Shown here: positions 43,877 through 52,634 of the stretch, in pieces
Layout of the letters: every line of letters begins with the position of its first letter
Numbering within the stretch: the stretch's first letter is position 1
Assembly (NCBI GenBank): GCA_047601665.1
Contig: JASGIT010000001.1
Coordinates: 930,001 to 994,000, forward strand
Origin: JASGIT01 sp047601665
Lineage (GTDB): Bacteria > Pseudomonadota > Gammaproteobacteria > Burkholderiales > Burkholderiaceae_C
Direction: 5' to 3'
Length of the DNA: 64,000 bases
Notes under the pieces: generated by a model
Told to the model about the DNA's origin: nothing
Databases searched by the model: none
The model's input: only the letters and a program-made list of their open reading frames with translations
Program-made: the position numbers and the translations under genes

Positions 43877-45346
43877 TCATTTCACGACATGCAGGCGCAC
43901 GCGCATCGCGGCCGGGCGCATGGTCACGGCCAGCAGTTCTCGGCCGCGCTCGGCGGGCGGCGTCAGTTCCTCGATGCGGAAGTTCTTCAGCAGCATCGCC
44001 GCCGCCATGCGGATTTCCAGCAGCGCCAACATGCGCCCCGGGCAGATGCGCGGCCCCGCGCCGAAAGGCATGGCGACGCGCTGGGTGGAGTGCGCCTGCG
44101 CGTGGGCCGCGCCGCCTTCCAGCCAGCGCTCGGGCAGGAAGCGCCCGGCCTGCGGCCAGCGGGCCTCGTCCACCGCGGCGGGACGCAGCAGGCCCATGGC
44201 GATGCCGCCGGCGGGAATCCGGACGCCGCCGACCACCGTGGCCCGCACCGCCTGCAGCCCCAGCAGCGGCGCGACCGGCTTGAGCCGCATGGCCTCGTGC
44301 GCACAGGCCGTCAGGTAGGGCAGCTGCTCGGCCTGGGCATAGTCCTGCGGGAATGGCGCCGCACCGGCCACCTGCTGCACTTCCTCGCGGGCGCGGCGCC
44401 AGGCCTCGGGTTCCTGGCCCAGCAGCCGCAGCATCCAGGCCAGGGTGTGGGCCGTGGTGTCTTCGCCGGCCACCAGCATGGTCAGCACGTTGCCGGCCAC
44501 GTCCTCGTCGGTGAGCGGGCCGCCGTCCTGGTCGCGGGCACACACCAGGGCTTCGATCAGGTTGGGCGGGCGCTCGCGCCGCTGCGGGTCGTCGGCCAGG
44601 CGCTGGCGCGCGGCGGCGATCAGTTCGCGCACCAGGCGGCCCAGTTCGGCGGCATGGCGGTCGAAGGCGCGGTCCGCCGGCAGCTTCAGCCAGCGCCAGT
44701 AGCTGAAGGAGGCGAACAGCCGGCGGTGGGCCGTGGAGAACACGGCATTCAGGTGCTGCTGCACCGCGGGCCCCTGGTCTTCGATGGTGTTGATGTCGGC
44801 GCCCAGGGCCAGGCTGGCGACCACGTCCACGGTGTAGCGCGTCAGTTCGGCCGGCAGGTCGAGGTCTTCGCCGCTGCGGGCGGCGCGCTGCCAGCGCGCC
44901 AGCAGCCGCTGCGTGACCTGCGCCAGCGTCGGAAAGAAATGGCGCAGGTGGGCCGGGTCCAGCGCCGCCATCACCAGCGGGCGCTGGGCGCGCCAGGTCG
45001 CGCCGTTGGCCGCGAACAGGCCGGTCGGGCCCATTTCGGCCAGGACGTCGACGAGCCGCTGCGAGCGCTGGAAGCCGTCGGGACGGTCGCGCAGCATGTC
45101 GCGGATGGCTTCCGGGTCGCTGAACACCACGATGGTGCGCGCGCCGACGCGAAAGCGGTAGCGGTCGCCGTACCGCGCGCACCAGGCTTCCAGCGTGCGG
45201 TGCATGGCCGCGCCGTCCAGCTGCAGCCTGCTGCCCAGCACAGGCCACCCGCGCGGCCCCGGCAGCTGCGCGATGGAAACCGGCGCGGGCGCCTTGGCGC
45301 TGGCGGACAGGGTGGCGGCATCATGATCGACGGGGCAGCGGTTCAC
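43877..45346 (-). CDS. Cytochrome P450
   Basis: A 489-residue soluble P450. The heme-binding loop FGAGPRICPGRMLAL carries the proximal cysteine (about residue 435). The I-helix oxygen-activation motif is LVAGEDTTAHTLAW and the K-helix ExxR is CAHEAMRLKP. The N-terminal PGPRGWPVLGS proline hinge is present, without a membrane anchor. The start is GTG at 45346, preceded by GGAGAAGACC; upstream in-frame codons have no support. No ferredoxin or reductase gene is adjacent, and the substrate is unknown. The family resembles fatty-acid or xenobiotic hydroxylases more than camphor-type enzymes. Confidence 0.9.
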   Translation of the reverse strand: MNRCPVDHDAATLSASAKAPAPVSIAQLPGPRGWPVLGSRLQLDGAAMHRTLEAWCARYGDRYRFRVGARTIVVFSDPEAIRDMLRDRPDGFQRSQRLVDVLAEMGPTGLFAANGATWRAQRPLVMAALDPAHLRHFFPTLAQVTQRLLARWQRAARSGEDLDLPAELTRYTVDVVASLALGADINTIEDQGPAVQQHLNAVFSTAHRRLFASFSYWRWLKLPADRAFDRHAAELGRLVRELIAAARQRLADDPQRRERPPNLIEALVCARDQDGGPLTDEDVAGNVLTMLVAGEDTTAHTLAWMLRLLGQEPEAWRRAREEVQQVAGAAPFPQDYAQAEQLPYLTACAHEAMRLKPVAPLLGLQAVRATVVGGVRIPAGGIAMGLLRPAAVDEARWPQAGRFLPERWLEGGAAHAQAHSTQRVAMPFGAGPRICPGRMLALLEIRMAAAMLLKNFRIEELTPPAERGRELLAVTMRPAAMRVRLHVVK

Positions 45347-45456
45347 GGTCTTCTCCGGCGGCGGAATGTGCCAGGAGTCTGGCAGGCGCGCGCGGGCCGG
45401 GCAATCGTGCAACCACGGTGCCGCCACTCCCTGCACGCCCAGAACCTAAAATCGCG

Positions 45457-45481
45457 GGTTGCGCCGACTACCGGCGCAACC
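45457..45481. promoter_or_regulatory. Strong hairpin in the P450/prfC divergent gap
   Basis: GGTTGCGCCG (45457-45466) and CGGCGCAACC (45472-45481) form a perfect 10-bp stem with a 5-nt loop, about 80 nt before prfC. Since the flanking genes are divergent it is not a terminator of either. It may be a leader structure or operator; function is unknown. Confidence 0.45.
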
Positions 45482-45561
45482 TCAGAAGGCCGGTGTGCTA
45501 CAGCTATGGGCACCTTGGGAAATGAGCGCACAGATGAGTACATAGCGGGTTCGAGCACACG

Positions 45562-47202
45562 ATGGCACACGAAAAAATCCTGGACGAAGTAAGGCGCAGA
45601 CGCACGTTTGCCATCATCTCCCACCCCGACGCGGGCAAGACCACGCTGACCGAGAAGCTGCTGCTGTTCTCGGGCGCCATCCAGATCGCGGGCGCCGTGA
45701 AGGGCCGCAAGGCCAGCCGCCATGCCACCAGCGACTGGATGGAGATCGAGAAGCAGCGCGGCATCTCGGTCGCCTCGTCGGTCATGCAGATGAGCTACCG
45801 CGACCACGTGGTCAACCTGCTCGACACGCCCGGCCACAAGGACTTCAGCGAGGACACCTACCGCGTGCTCACCGCCGTCGATTCGGCGCTGATGGTGATC
45901 GACGCGGCCAACGGCGTGGAATCGCAGACGCGCCGCCTGATCGAGGTCTGCCGCCAGCGCGATACGCCCATCATCACCTTCGTCAACAAGATGGACCGCG
46001 AGGTGCGCGACCCGCTGGACATCCTCGACGAAGTGGAGCGCGAGCTGAACATGCCCTGCTGCCCCATCACCTGGCCCGTGGGGCAGGGCAAGAGCTTCGG
46101 CGGCATCATCAACCTGCGCACGCAGAGCATGACGGTGTTCGCCGCGGGCAGCGAAAAGCGCCCGCAGGACTTCGAGGTGATTCCGCTGTCGGACGGCGAC
46201 AAGCTGCGCGCCCGCTTCGGCCAGGCGTTCGACGACGCGCTGGAGAGCATGGAACTGGCCCAGGGCGCCTCCGCCGAGTGGGACCACGAAGCCTTCCTCG
46301 CCGGCAAGCTCACGCCGGTGTTCTTCGGCTCGGGCGTGAACAACTTCGGCGTGATGGAGGTGCTGGACGCGGTGGTGGACATGTCGCCCCCGCCCGGCCC
46401 GCGCAAGAGCACGCTGCTGGTCAACAAGCAGCCGGTCGAAAAGACCATCCAGCCCGAGGACGAGGGTTTCTCGGGCGTGGTGTTCAAGGTGCAGGCCAAC
46501 ATGGACGCCAACCACCGCGACCGCATCGCCTTCGTGCGCGTGGCCTCGGGCAAGTACCAGCCCGGCATGAAGATGAAGGTGCAGCGCACGGCCAAGGAGC
46601 TGCGCCCCACCAGCGTCGTCACCTTCATGAGCCAGCGCCGCGAGGCGGTGGAAGAAGCCTTCGCGGGCGACATCATCGGCTTCACCACGCACGGCGGCGT
46701 GCAGCTGGGCGACACCATCACCGACGGCGCCAACCTGCAGTTCACCGGCCTGCCCTTCTTCGCGCCCGAGATGTTCATGACCGTGGTGCTCAAGAACCCG
46801 CTGCGCACCAAGCAGTTGCAGCAAGGCCTGATGCAACTGGGCGAGGAAGGCGCGATCCAGGTCTTCAAGCCCGAAGCGGGCGGCAATATGCTGCTGGGCG
46901 CGGTGGGGCAGCTGCAGTTCGAGGTGGTGCAGCACCGGCTGAACACCGAATACGATTGCGACGTGCGGCTGGAAGGCTGCCAGTACACGGGCGCGCGCTG
47001 GATCACGGCGGACACGCCCGCCGAACTGCGCGAGTTCGAGAACGCCTACCCCCTGCGCATGGCGCGCGATGCGGCGGATACGCTGGCGTACCTGTGCACC
47101 AGCCCGTATGACGTGCGGCTGGCGCAGGAGCGGTTTCCGAAGATCCACTTCCATCCGCTGCGCGAACATGCGGGGCTGGCCTTGCAAGCCAACGAACGGT
47201 AA
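45562..47202 (+). CDS. prfC: Peptide chain release factor 3
   Basis: A 546-residue translational GTPase that recycles RF1/RF2 after termination. G1 is IISHPDAGKTTLTEKLL, G2 lies in the RGISVASSVM segment, G3 is LLDTPGHKDFSEDTYR and G4 is TFVNKMDREVRDP. The RF3-specific C-terminal block QFEVVQHRLNTEYDCDVRLE is present. The length is slightly above E. coli RF3 (529). The next gene starts immediately after its stop codon, which links an unrelated glycan cluster to prfC transcription. Confidence 0.96.
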   Translation: MAHEKILDEVRRRRTFAIISHPDAGKTTLTEKLLLFSGAIQIAGAVKGRKASRHATSDWMEIEKQRGISVASSVMQMSYRDHVVNLLDTPGHKDFSEDTYRVLTAVDSALMVIDAANGVESQTRRLIEVCRQRDTPIITFVNKMDREVRDPLDILDEVERELNMPCCPITWPVGQGKSFGGIINLRTQSMTVFAAGSEKRPQDFEVIPLSDGDKLRARFGQAFDDALESMELAQGASAEWDHEAFLAGKLTPVFFGSGVNNFGVMEVLDAVVDMSPPPGPRKSTLLVNKQPVEKTIQPEDEGFSGVVFKVQANMDANHRDRIAFVRVASGKYQPGMKMKVQRTAKELRPTSVVTFMSQRREAVEEAFAGDIIGFTTHGGVQLGDTITDGANLQFTGLPFFAPEMFMTVVLKNPLRTKQLQQGLMQLGEEGAIQVFKPEAGGNMLLGAVGQLQFEVVQHRLNTEYDCDVRLEGCQYTGARWITADTPAELREFENAYPLRMARDAADTLAYLCTSPYDVRLAQERFPKIHFHPLREHAGLALQANER

Positions 47203-48924
47203 ATGGTCCGCCGAACGATCAAGTTCAGGCACGGGCCCAGGAACGATCCGGCAGCGCCCTGGGTTTTGACGCGCCCCTATGGGGCCTGCCTTCTGCTGGT
47301 GGGCCTGCTGTCCCTGTGGATACGGATGCGATTTCCGATTTCCGCGCTCGGACAACTGACCCATGACGATCAATTGTTCGTTCGGCTGGCCGCTGACATA
47401 GGCGCCGGCCATTGGCTGGGCGCATACAACAACCTGACGCACGCCAAGGGCATTGGCTACTCGCTGTTTCTGGCGTTCAACCATCTCACCGGGCTGCCGC
47501 TCAAATTCTCCGAGCAGCTGCTGTACCTGGTCGCTGCGGGGCTTTTCGCGGTCTCGGCGGGGCAGCTGGTTCGATCCCGCGCTGCCGTGCTGGCCACGTT
47601 CTCGCTGCTGGCCTTTCTGCCCTCCGCCTGGGACGCGGGCATCGGCGGCCGCGTGCTGCGCGAAGGGGTGTACGTCTCGCAGGTCCTGCTGCTGGTGGCG
47701 CTGGGCATCCGCTGCTGGCTGCTGCCACCTGAACAGCCGCGCCGGCTTTGGTGGCAGGGGGCCGTGCTGGGGCTGGTCGGCGGCTGGTTCTGGCTCACCC
47801 GGGAGGAAGGCGTCTGGCTGCTCCCCACCCTGGGCGTTTTGATGTTGTACGGCGTCTGGGGCCTGCACCGCGCGCAGTGGCCGTGGCGGCGCATTGCCGC
47901 CGTGATGGCGACGCCGCTGCTCGCCGCCACGCTGGTGGTCGGCACGGTGAACACGGTCAACTACGCCGTGTATGGCGTCTTCCGCAACAACGATTTCCGC
48001 TCCCCGGACTTCCTGGCCGGCTATGGCGCGCTGACCCGCCTTCGGCACGACCATTGGCAGCAGTTCATCCTCTTCCCCCGGGACGCGCGCGAACGCGCCT
48101 ACGCCATGAGCGCCGCGGCGCGCGAACTGCGCCCCTATCTGGACGGCGCGGGCGGGGACATGTGGCGCCAGCTGGGCTGCCAGGCCGTAGGCGCTTCCCC
48201 CTGCCCGGAGATCCTGTCCGCCTGGTTCATGTGGGCGTTGCGGGACGCCGTGGCCTCTGCGGGCCACTACGACACAGCCCTCTCGGCACGCAGCTTCTAC
48301 CGCCGGCTGGCCTCCGAGATCAACGCGGGCTGCCGCCAGCACCCGGACGACTGCCTTCCGGCCCGCGCCACCCTGCTGCCGCCCTGGAAGGACAGCTACG
48401 TGCAGGGCGTGGAACAGACCTCCAGGCGGGTGTTCCACACCCTGGCGACGCTGGGCAACATCGCTCCCGGCGTCGCGCCCAGCCAGGGCCCGGCATCGGA
48501 ACTGGCGCTGGTGAAATCAATCACCAACGGCCCGCTGGCCCCCTCCGAGGCCAACCCCGCATGGGATGCCGCCTTGCGCAACAGAGTCCGCATGGCGCTG
48601 GCGCGGCATCTGACCACGGCGGAGCGCGCCATCTCCTCCATCGGACTGCCCCTGGCCCTGGCGGCGTGGGCGCTGTGGTCCGTGGCGGTGCTGCTGCGCC
48701 GCCGCGTGCCGCCGGCCATCTGGGTGGCCGCCACGGCGCTGGCGGCGGCCGTCGCATCCCGGGTAGTCTTGCTGGGCCTGCTGGACGCGACCTCGATGCC
48801 CGCCGACAACATGCAATACTTGCTGCCGGTCGCCCCCCTCTCGCTGGCCTTGTTGCCCGTAGTGTTCTGGGGCATGGTGCGCTGGTTTCAATCGCAAAAA
48901 AAGCAATGCAACTCACCATCCTGA
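47203..48924 (+). CDS. Polytopic membrane protein, putative GT-C glycosyltransferase (GtrC-like role)
   Basis: A 573-residue membrane protein with roughly ten hydrophobic segments (first at about 26-44, several between 80 and 270, and a final group from about 460 to 560). The central hydrophilic region (about 270-450) is predicted periplasmic. The first external loop has THDDQLFVRLA with paired acidic residues Asp55-Asp56, as in GT-C glycosyltransferases that use polyprenyl-phosphate sugars. I do not recognise a named family. The following GT2 and GtrA genes form the usual partners of such enzymes. ATG at 47203 directly follows the prfC stop; it overlaps the GT2 gene by 19 nt. Confidence 0.75.
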   Translation: MVRRTIKFRHGPRNDPAAPWVLTRPYGACLLLVGLLSLWIRMRFPISALGQLTHDDQLFVRLAADIGAGHWLGAYNNLTHAKGIGYSLFLAFNHLTGLPLKFSEQLLYLVAAGLFAVSAGQLVRSRAAVLATFSLLAFLPSAWDAGIGGRVLREGVYVSQVLLLVALGIRCWLLPPEQPRRLWWQGAVLGLVGGWFWLTREEGVWLLPTLGVLMLYGVWGLHRAQWPWRRIAAVMATPLLAATLVVGTVNTVNYAVYGVFRNNDFRSPDFLAGYGALTRLRHDHWQQFILFPRDARERAYAMSAAARELRPYLDGAGGDMWRQLGCQAVGASPCPEILSAWFMWALRDAVASAGHYDTALSARSFYRRLASEINAGCRQHPDDCLPARATLLPPWKDSYVQGVEQTSRRVFHTLATLGNIAPGVAPSQGPASELALVKSITNGPLAPSEANPAWDAALRNRVRMALARHLTTAERAISSIGLPLALAAWALWSVAVLLRRRVPPAIWVAATALAAAVASRVVLLGLLDATSMPADNMQYLLPVAPLSLALLPVVFWGMVRWFQSQKKQCNSPS

Positions 48925-50060
48925 TGCCCTGCCTCAACGAGGCGGAAACCCTGGCCACCTGCATTCAAAAAGCCAACGCCTGGATTGCCCGCTCGGGCGT
49001 GCCCGCCGAAGTGCTCATCGCCGACAACGGCAGTACCGATGGCTCCCAAGCCATCGCCCAATCCCTGGGCGCACGGGTGGTCCCCGTCACGGAACGCGGC
49101 TACGGCGCCGCCCTGTTCCACGGCAGCATGGCCGCGGCCGGTGAATGGATCATCATGGGAGATTCCGATGACTCCTACGACTTCAGCCAGCTCGACGCCT
49201 TCGTGGACAAACTCCGGCAGGGCTATGACCTGGTGATGGGCAACCGCTTTCTCGGCGGCATTTCGCCGGGCGCCATGCCCTGGAAAAACAGGTACATCGG
49301 CAATCCGGTATTGACCTGGATCGGCCGGCTGCTGTTCAAGTGCCCCGCCCAGGATTTCCACTGCGGATTGCGCGCCTTCCGCAAAGATGCCTTCCTGAGA
49401 ATGGACTTGCGCACCACCGGCATGGAGTTCGCCTCCGAAATGGTGATCAAGGCCACGCTGTTCAAGATGCGCATCACCGAGGTGCCGACCACCCTGTCGA
49501 AGGATGGCCGCTCGCGCCCCCCGCATTTGCGGCCCTGGCGCGATGGCTGGCGCCATCTGCGCTTCATGCTGCTGTTCAGCCCCCGGTGGCTGTTCATCAT
49601 TCCGGGGCTGACCCTGGCCTTGCTGAGCCTGGTCGCCTATCTTGCCCTGCTGGCGGGGCCGGTCACCCTGGGCCATGTCCGCTTCGACGTGCACACGCTG
49701 TTCTTCACCGGAGCCGGCCTCATCCTGGGGTATTTGTCGTTCTCGTTCGGCGTCATCGCGCGCATGTTCGGCATCCGCGAGGGCTTGCTGGGCGAAAGCG
49801 CCATCCTCGAAAAACTACGCACGTCGCCGGTTCTGGAGGTCGGCAGCCTCACCGGGCTGGGGCTCATACTCATCGGCTTGTTCTCCGGCGGCTGGGCGCT
49901 CGCGGAATGGGGCCGGGAAGGCTTTGGGAATTTGTCCTCGCAGTCCTTGCTGCGGCAGGTCAGCCTCTCGACCATCCTGGTGATGAGCGGCGGAATCACC
50001 ATCATGACCTCTTTTCTGATCGGCTTCCTCGCGCTGCCCACCAAAGCCCGCGCGCACTGA
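48906..50060 (+). CDS. DPM1/GtrB-like polyprenyl-phosphate glycosyltransferase
   Basis: A 384-residue family 2 glycosyltransferase. The GT-A domain opens LTILMPCLNEAETLATCI. Nucleotide-binding Asp residues lie in IADNGSTDGSQ and the DxD-like IIMGDSDDSYDFSQ (about residues 83-94), followed by GNRFLGGISPGAMPWKNRY. The C-terminal half has four or so membrane helices (about 225-245, 265-285, 315-335, 350-372), as in bactoprenol glucosyltransferases. It probably charges undecaprenyl phosphate with a hexose, which GtrA flips for the membrane transferase upstream. ATG at 48906, inside the end of the preceding gene. Confidence 0.88.
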   Translation: MQLTILMPCLNEAETLATCIQKANAWIARSGVPAEVLIADNGSTDGSQAIAQSLGARVVPVTERGYGAALFHGSMAAAGEWIIMGDSDDSYDFSQLDAFVDKLRQGYDLVMGNRFLGGISPGAMPWKNRYIGNPVLTWIGRLLFKCPAQDFHCGLRAFRKDAFLRMDLRTTGMEFASEMVIKATLFKMRITEVPTTLSKDGRSRPPHLRPWRDGWRHLRFMLLFSPRWLFIIPGLTLALLSLVAYLALLAGPVTLGHVRFDVHTLFFTGAGLILGYLSFSFGVIARMFGIREGLLGESAILEKLRTSPVLEVGSLTGLGLILIGLFSGGWALAEWGREGFGNLSSQSLLRQVSLSTILVMSGGITIMTSFLIGFLALPTKARAH

Positions 50061-50067
50061 ATCCGCC

Positions 50068-50466
50068 ATGCGTATCAGCCGCTCCTTGCTGCTGTTCGGC
50101 GCCGTTGGCGTGGCGGGCCTGGTCGTCGACATCGGCGTGCTCACGCTGCTGCGCGACACGCTGGGCGTCTATGGCGCACGCCTGGCGTCATTTTTTGCCG
50201 CGGCCACGGCCACGTGGCTGCTGAACCGCAGCCTGACGTTTTCAGACCGCTCCGCCGCCATGGGCCTGTGGAGTGAATATGTGCGCTACATGGGGTTGAT
50301 GCTGGGCGGCGGGGCCGTCAACTACGCCACCTATTCCCTGCTGGCCTGGAAGTTTTCGCAGGCGCCGCTCTGGCTGATGCTGTACGTGGCCGCAGGCAGC
50401 CTGGCGGGCATGACCGTGAACTACCTGAGCACCAACCTCTGGCTGTACCGCCAGCGCAAAGACTAG
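50068..50466 (+). CDS. GtrA-family membrane protein (putative sugar-lipid flippase)
   Basis: A 132-residue protein with four membrane helices (about 8-28, 33-52, 75-97, 103-122). GtrA signatures are LLFGAVGVAGLVVDIGVLTL and the loop ATWLLNRSLTF, followed at the end by MTVNYLSTNLWLYR. GtrA proteins are thought to flip polyprenyl-phosphate sugars. It follows the GT2 gene by 7 nt, completing a three-gene set. Its TAG stop codon is supplied by the terminal repeat of the adjacent inverted-repeat element. Confidence 0.92.
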   Translation: MRISRSLLLFGAVGVAGLVVDIGVLTLLRDTLGVYGARLASFFAAATATWLLNRSLTFSDRSAAMGLWSEYVRYMGLMLGGGAVNYATYSLLAWKFSQAPLWLMLYVAAGSLAGMTVNYLSTNLWLYRQRKD

Positions 50467-50737
50467 GGTGTGTCATCAATCAATTCCCCCACGCGCTGGC
50501 CCCGCAATGCGGATGGATGCGCGAAGCGGGGCGCAGCCAATAGCCGTAGCTATTGGCAAGCCACGCGACAAGGCAGACGCCGCATTGCGGGGCCAGCCCG
50601 GAGGGAAGGTCATGCGGGCGGCGCATTGCGTCGTTGCGGCTCGCTTGTGTAGCAGAGCTACACGGCACTCGCCGCGCCTAGCACTGCACCGCCCGCATGA
50701 CCTTCGCGTGGAGGAATTGATTGATGACACACCCTAG
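50463..50737. repeat. 275-bp composite inverted-repeat element (MITE-like) after the gtr set
   Basis: Terminal inverted repeats of 33 bp (50463-50495 and 50705-50737, starting CTAGGGTGTGTCATCAATC) match at 32 positions. Inside are two stems in series: 17 bp (50496-50512 with 50580-50596, CTGGCCCCGCAATGCGG) and 16 bp (50606-50621 with 50689-50704, AAGGTCATGCGGGCGG). Each loop has its own small hairpin: GCCAATAGC/GCTATTGGC (50536-50557) and GTGTAG/CTACAC (50647-50663). The layout is the same as that of the element at 17114-17381 although the sequences differ. No credible ORF is present. Confidence 0.88.
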
Positions 50738-50751
50738 GGCCTGTTAACACT

Positions 50752-51552
50752 ATGCTGCCCCTGGCCCAATGGCGTGCCCCGCGCCTCCTGGGCGTGCTGA
50801 CCGACATCGACGACACGCTGACCACCCACGGCGCCATCACCCCCGATGCCTTGCGGGCGCTGGCCGATTTGCACGCGGCGGGGCTGTGCGTCATCCCCAT
50901 CACGGGCCGCCCCGTGGGCTGGAGCGAGCCGTTTGCACGCGCGTGGCCCGTGGATGCCATCGTGGCTGAAAATGGTGCCGCAGCCCTGCAGCGCTTACCA
51001 GATAAGCGCGAGCAGCTATCAAAAAGATACCAGCAAGATGCCGCCACCCGTGCGGCCAACTTCGCCCTCATGCAGCAGGTGCTGGCCCGGATCGAGGCCC
51101 AGGTGCCCGGCGCGCGCCGCGCCGCCGACTCCGCCGGGCGCGAATGCGACATCGCCATCGACCACAGCGAGTTCACGCACCTGCCCCCCGCCGCCATCGA
51201 CCAGTGCGTGGCGCTGATGCGCGCCGCGGGCATGAACGCCACGGTCAGCAGCATCCACATCAACGGCTGGTACGGCGCGCACGACAAGCTGGAGGGTGCG
51301 CGCTGGATCGTGCGCGAACTGTGGGGGCGCGACCTGGACGCGGAGCTGGAACGCTGGGTCTACATCGGCGACTCGGCCAACGACCAGGTCATGTTCGCGC
51401 ACTTTCCGCACAGCGTGGGCGTGGCCAACATCGCCCGCTGCGCGCCGCAGCTTGCGCACCTGCCGCGCTACGTAACACAGGGCGAGCGCGGGGCGGGGTT
51501 TGCCGAACTGGCGCGCAGGGTTCTGGATTCAGCGCTACAAACGGGGGCATGA
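50752..51552 (+). CDS. HAD-superfamily (Cof/MPGP-type) hydrolase
   Basis: A 266-residue HAD-IIB phosphatase. Motif I is LTDIDDTLTTHGAI (nucleophile Asp), motif II-like Thr is in IPITGRPVGW, and motif IV is YIGDSANDQVMFAHF. The cap domain lies between about residues 85 and 190. The type resembles mannosyl-3-phosphoglycerate or sucrose-phosphate phosphatases, so a sugar phosphate is a plausible substrate. Residues about 78-91 (LQRLPDKREQLSKR) derive from an in-frame dispersed repeat. The stop overlaps the next start as ATGA. Confidence 0.88.
   Translation: MLPLAQWRAPRLLGVLTDIDDTLTTHGAITPDALRALADLHAAGLCVIPITGRPVGWSEPFARAWPVDAIVAENGAAALQRLPDKREQLSKRYQQDAATRAANFALMQQVLARIEAQVPGARRAADSAGRECDIAIDHSEFTHLPPAAIDQCVALMRAAGMNATVSSIHINGWYGAHDKLEGARWIVRELWGRDLDAELERWVYIGDSANDQVMFAHFPHSVGVANIARCAPQLAHLPRYVTQGERGAGFAELARRVLDSALQTGA
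50985..51025 (+). repeat. Dispersed palindromic repeat inside the HAD gene
   Basis: CCTGCAGCGCTTACCAGATA continues AGCGCGAGCAGCTATCAAAA. It keeps AGCGCTTA...TAAGCGC arms and the AGCAGCTATCAAAA flank. Unlike several other coding copies, it is read in the forward orientation of the repeat. Confidence 0.75.
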
Positions 51553-52574
51553 CCACCCTGCTGCTCGACCATCCCGCCGTGGCCCGCCTGGTGCGCGACG
51601 TGGGTTTTGCGCCCTTCATCACCGGGCTGGCCGACCACATCGCGGCGGCGTTCCGCCGCTGGCCCGATTTCGAGAAATCGGCGCGCGTGGCGCATTACTC
51701 GCCGCACGGGGTGATTGAGCTGATGCCTGTGTCGGACCCGGCGCGCTACAGCTTCAAGTACGTGAACGGCCACCCCGGCAACCCGACGCGGGGCCTGCCC
51801 ACGGTGATGGCCTTCGGCGTGCTGGCGGACGTGGCGACGGGCGCGCCACTGCTGCTGTCGGAGGCCACGCTGCTCACCGCCTTGCGCACCGCCGCCACCT
51901 CGGCGCTGGCGGCGCGCGCGCTGGCGCGGCCCGGCGGCACGCGCATGGCCCTGGTCGGCAATGGCGCGCAGGGCGAGTTCCAGGCGCTGGCGTTCCATGC
52001 GCTCGCGGGCGTGGCGGAGATCGCGCTGTTCGACGCCGACCCCGCCGCCACGGACAAGCTGGCGCACAACCTGGCGGGCGTGCCCGGCCTGCGCCTCACA
52101 CGCGCCGCCTCGGTGGCCGAGGCGGTGCGCGGCGCGCACATCGTGACCACGGCCACGGCGGCTCCGGGGCGGCAGAGCGTGCTCACACCCGGCATGATCG
52201 AGCCCGGTATGCACCTCAACGCCGTGGGCGGCGATTCGCCCGGCAAGACGGAGCTGCACCCCGGCGTGCTGCACGGCGCGCGCATCTTCGTGGAGTTCGA
52301 GCCGCAGACGCGCGTGGAGGGCGAAATCCAGCAACTCGCGCCCAGCCACCCCGTGACCGAGCTGTGGCGCGTGCTCCGGGCCGAAGCGCCCGGGCGCACG
52401 GACGGCGGCGAGGTCACGCTGTTCGACTCGGTGGGCTTTGCGCTCGAAGACCATGCCGCGCTGTGCTACCTGCACGCGCTGGCGCAGGAGCGCGGCCTGG
52501 GCACGCCCATCGCCCTCACGCCAGAAGCGGGCGGGCCCAAGGATCTGTTTGGGCACACGCTAGGCAACATTTAA
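51549..52574 (+). CDS. Ornithine cyclodeaminase/mu-crystallin family protein
   Basis: A 341-residue NAD(P)-dependent enzyme of the OCD family. The substrate-side motif is YSFKYVNGHPGNPTRGLPTV with a conserved Lys, followed by LLLSEATLLTALRTAATSAL. The Rossmann motif is MALVGNGAQGEFQALAF, where most members have GTGxQA. The C-terminal FDSVGFALEDHAAL is typical. Members include ornithine cyclodeaminase, alanine dehydrogenase and ketimine reductases, so the reaction is not fixed by sequence. Coupled to the HAD gene by a 4-nt overlap. Confidence 0.9.
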   Translation: MTTLLLDHPAVARLVRDVGFAPFITGLADHIAAAFRRWPDFEKSARVAHYSPHGVIELMPVSDPARYSFKYVNGHPGNPTRGLPTVMAFGVLADVATGAPLLLSEATLLTALRTAATSALAARALARPGGTRMALVGNGAQGEFQALAFHALAGVAEIALFDADPAATDKLAHNLAGVPGLRLTRAASVAEAVRGAHIVTTATAAPGRQSVLTPGMIEPGMHLNAVGGDSPGKTELHPGVLHGARIFVEFEPQTRVEGEIQQLAPSHPVTELWRVLRAEAPGRTDGGEVTLFDSVGFALEDHAALCYLHALAQERGLGTPIALTPEAGGPKDLFGHTLGNI

Positions 52575-52575
52575 G

Positions 52576-52634
52576 CCAAATCGGCCTCCAGCGCTTATCC
52601 ATCAAGCGCTGGCAGCTACTGTTTCAGGAGCACT
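52576..52634. repeat. Dispersed palindromic repeat at the convergent OCD/lysR end
   Basis: A full consensus copy: CCAAATCGGCCTCCAGCGCT, then TATCCATCAAGCGCTGG and CAGCTACTGTTTCAGGAGCA. It starts just after the OCD stop codon and extends into lysR, whose last ten codons and TGA stop (52604-52602) are repeat sequence. Confidence 0.9.

Noticed and set aside
50467..50737. Small ORFs within the composite inverted-repeat element
   Set aside because: They exist on both strands because of the palindromic stems and have no ribosome sites or coding bias.
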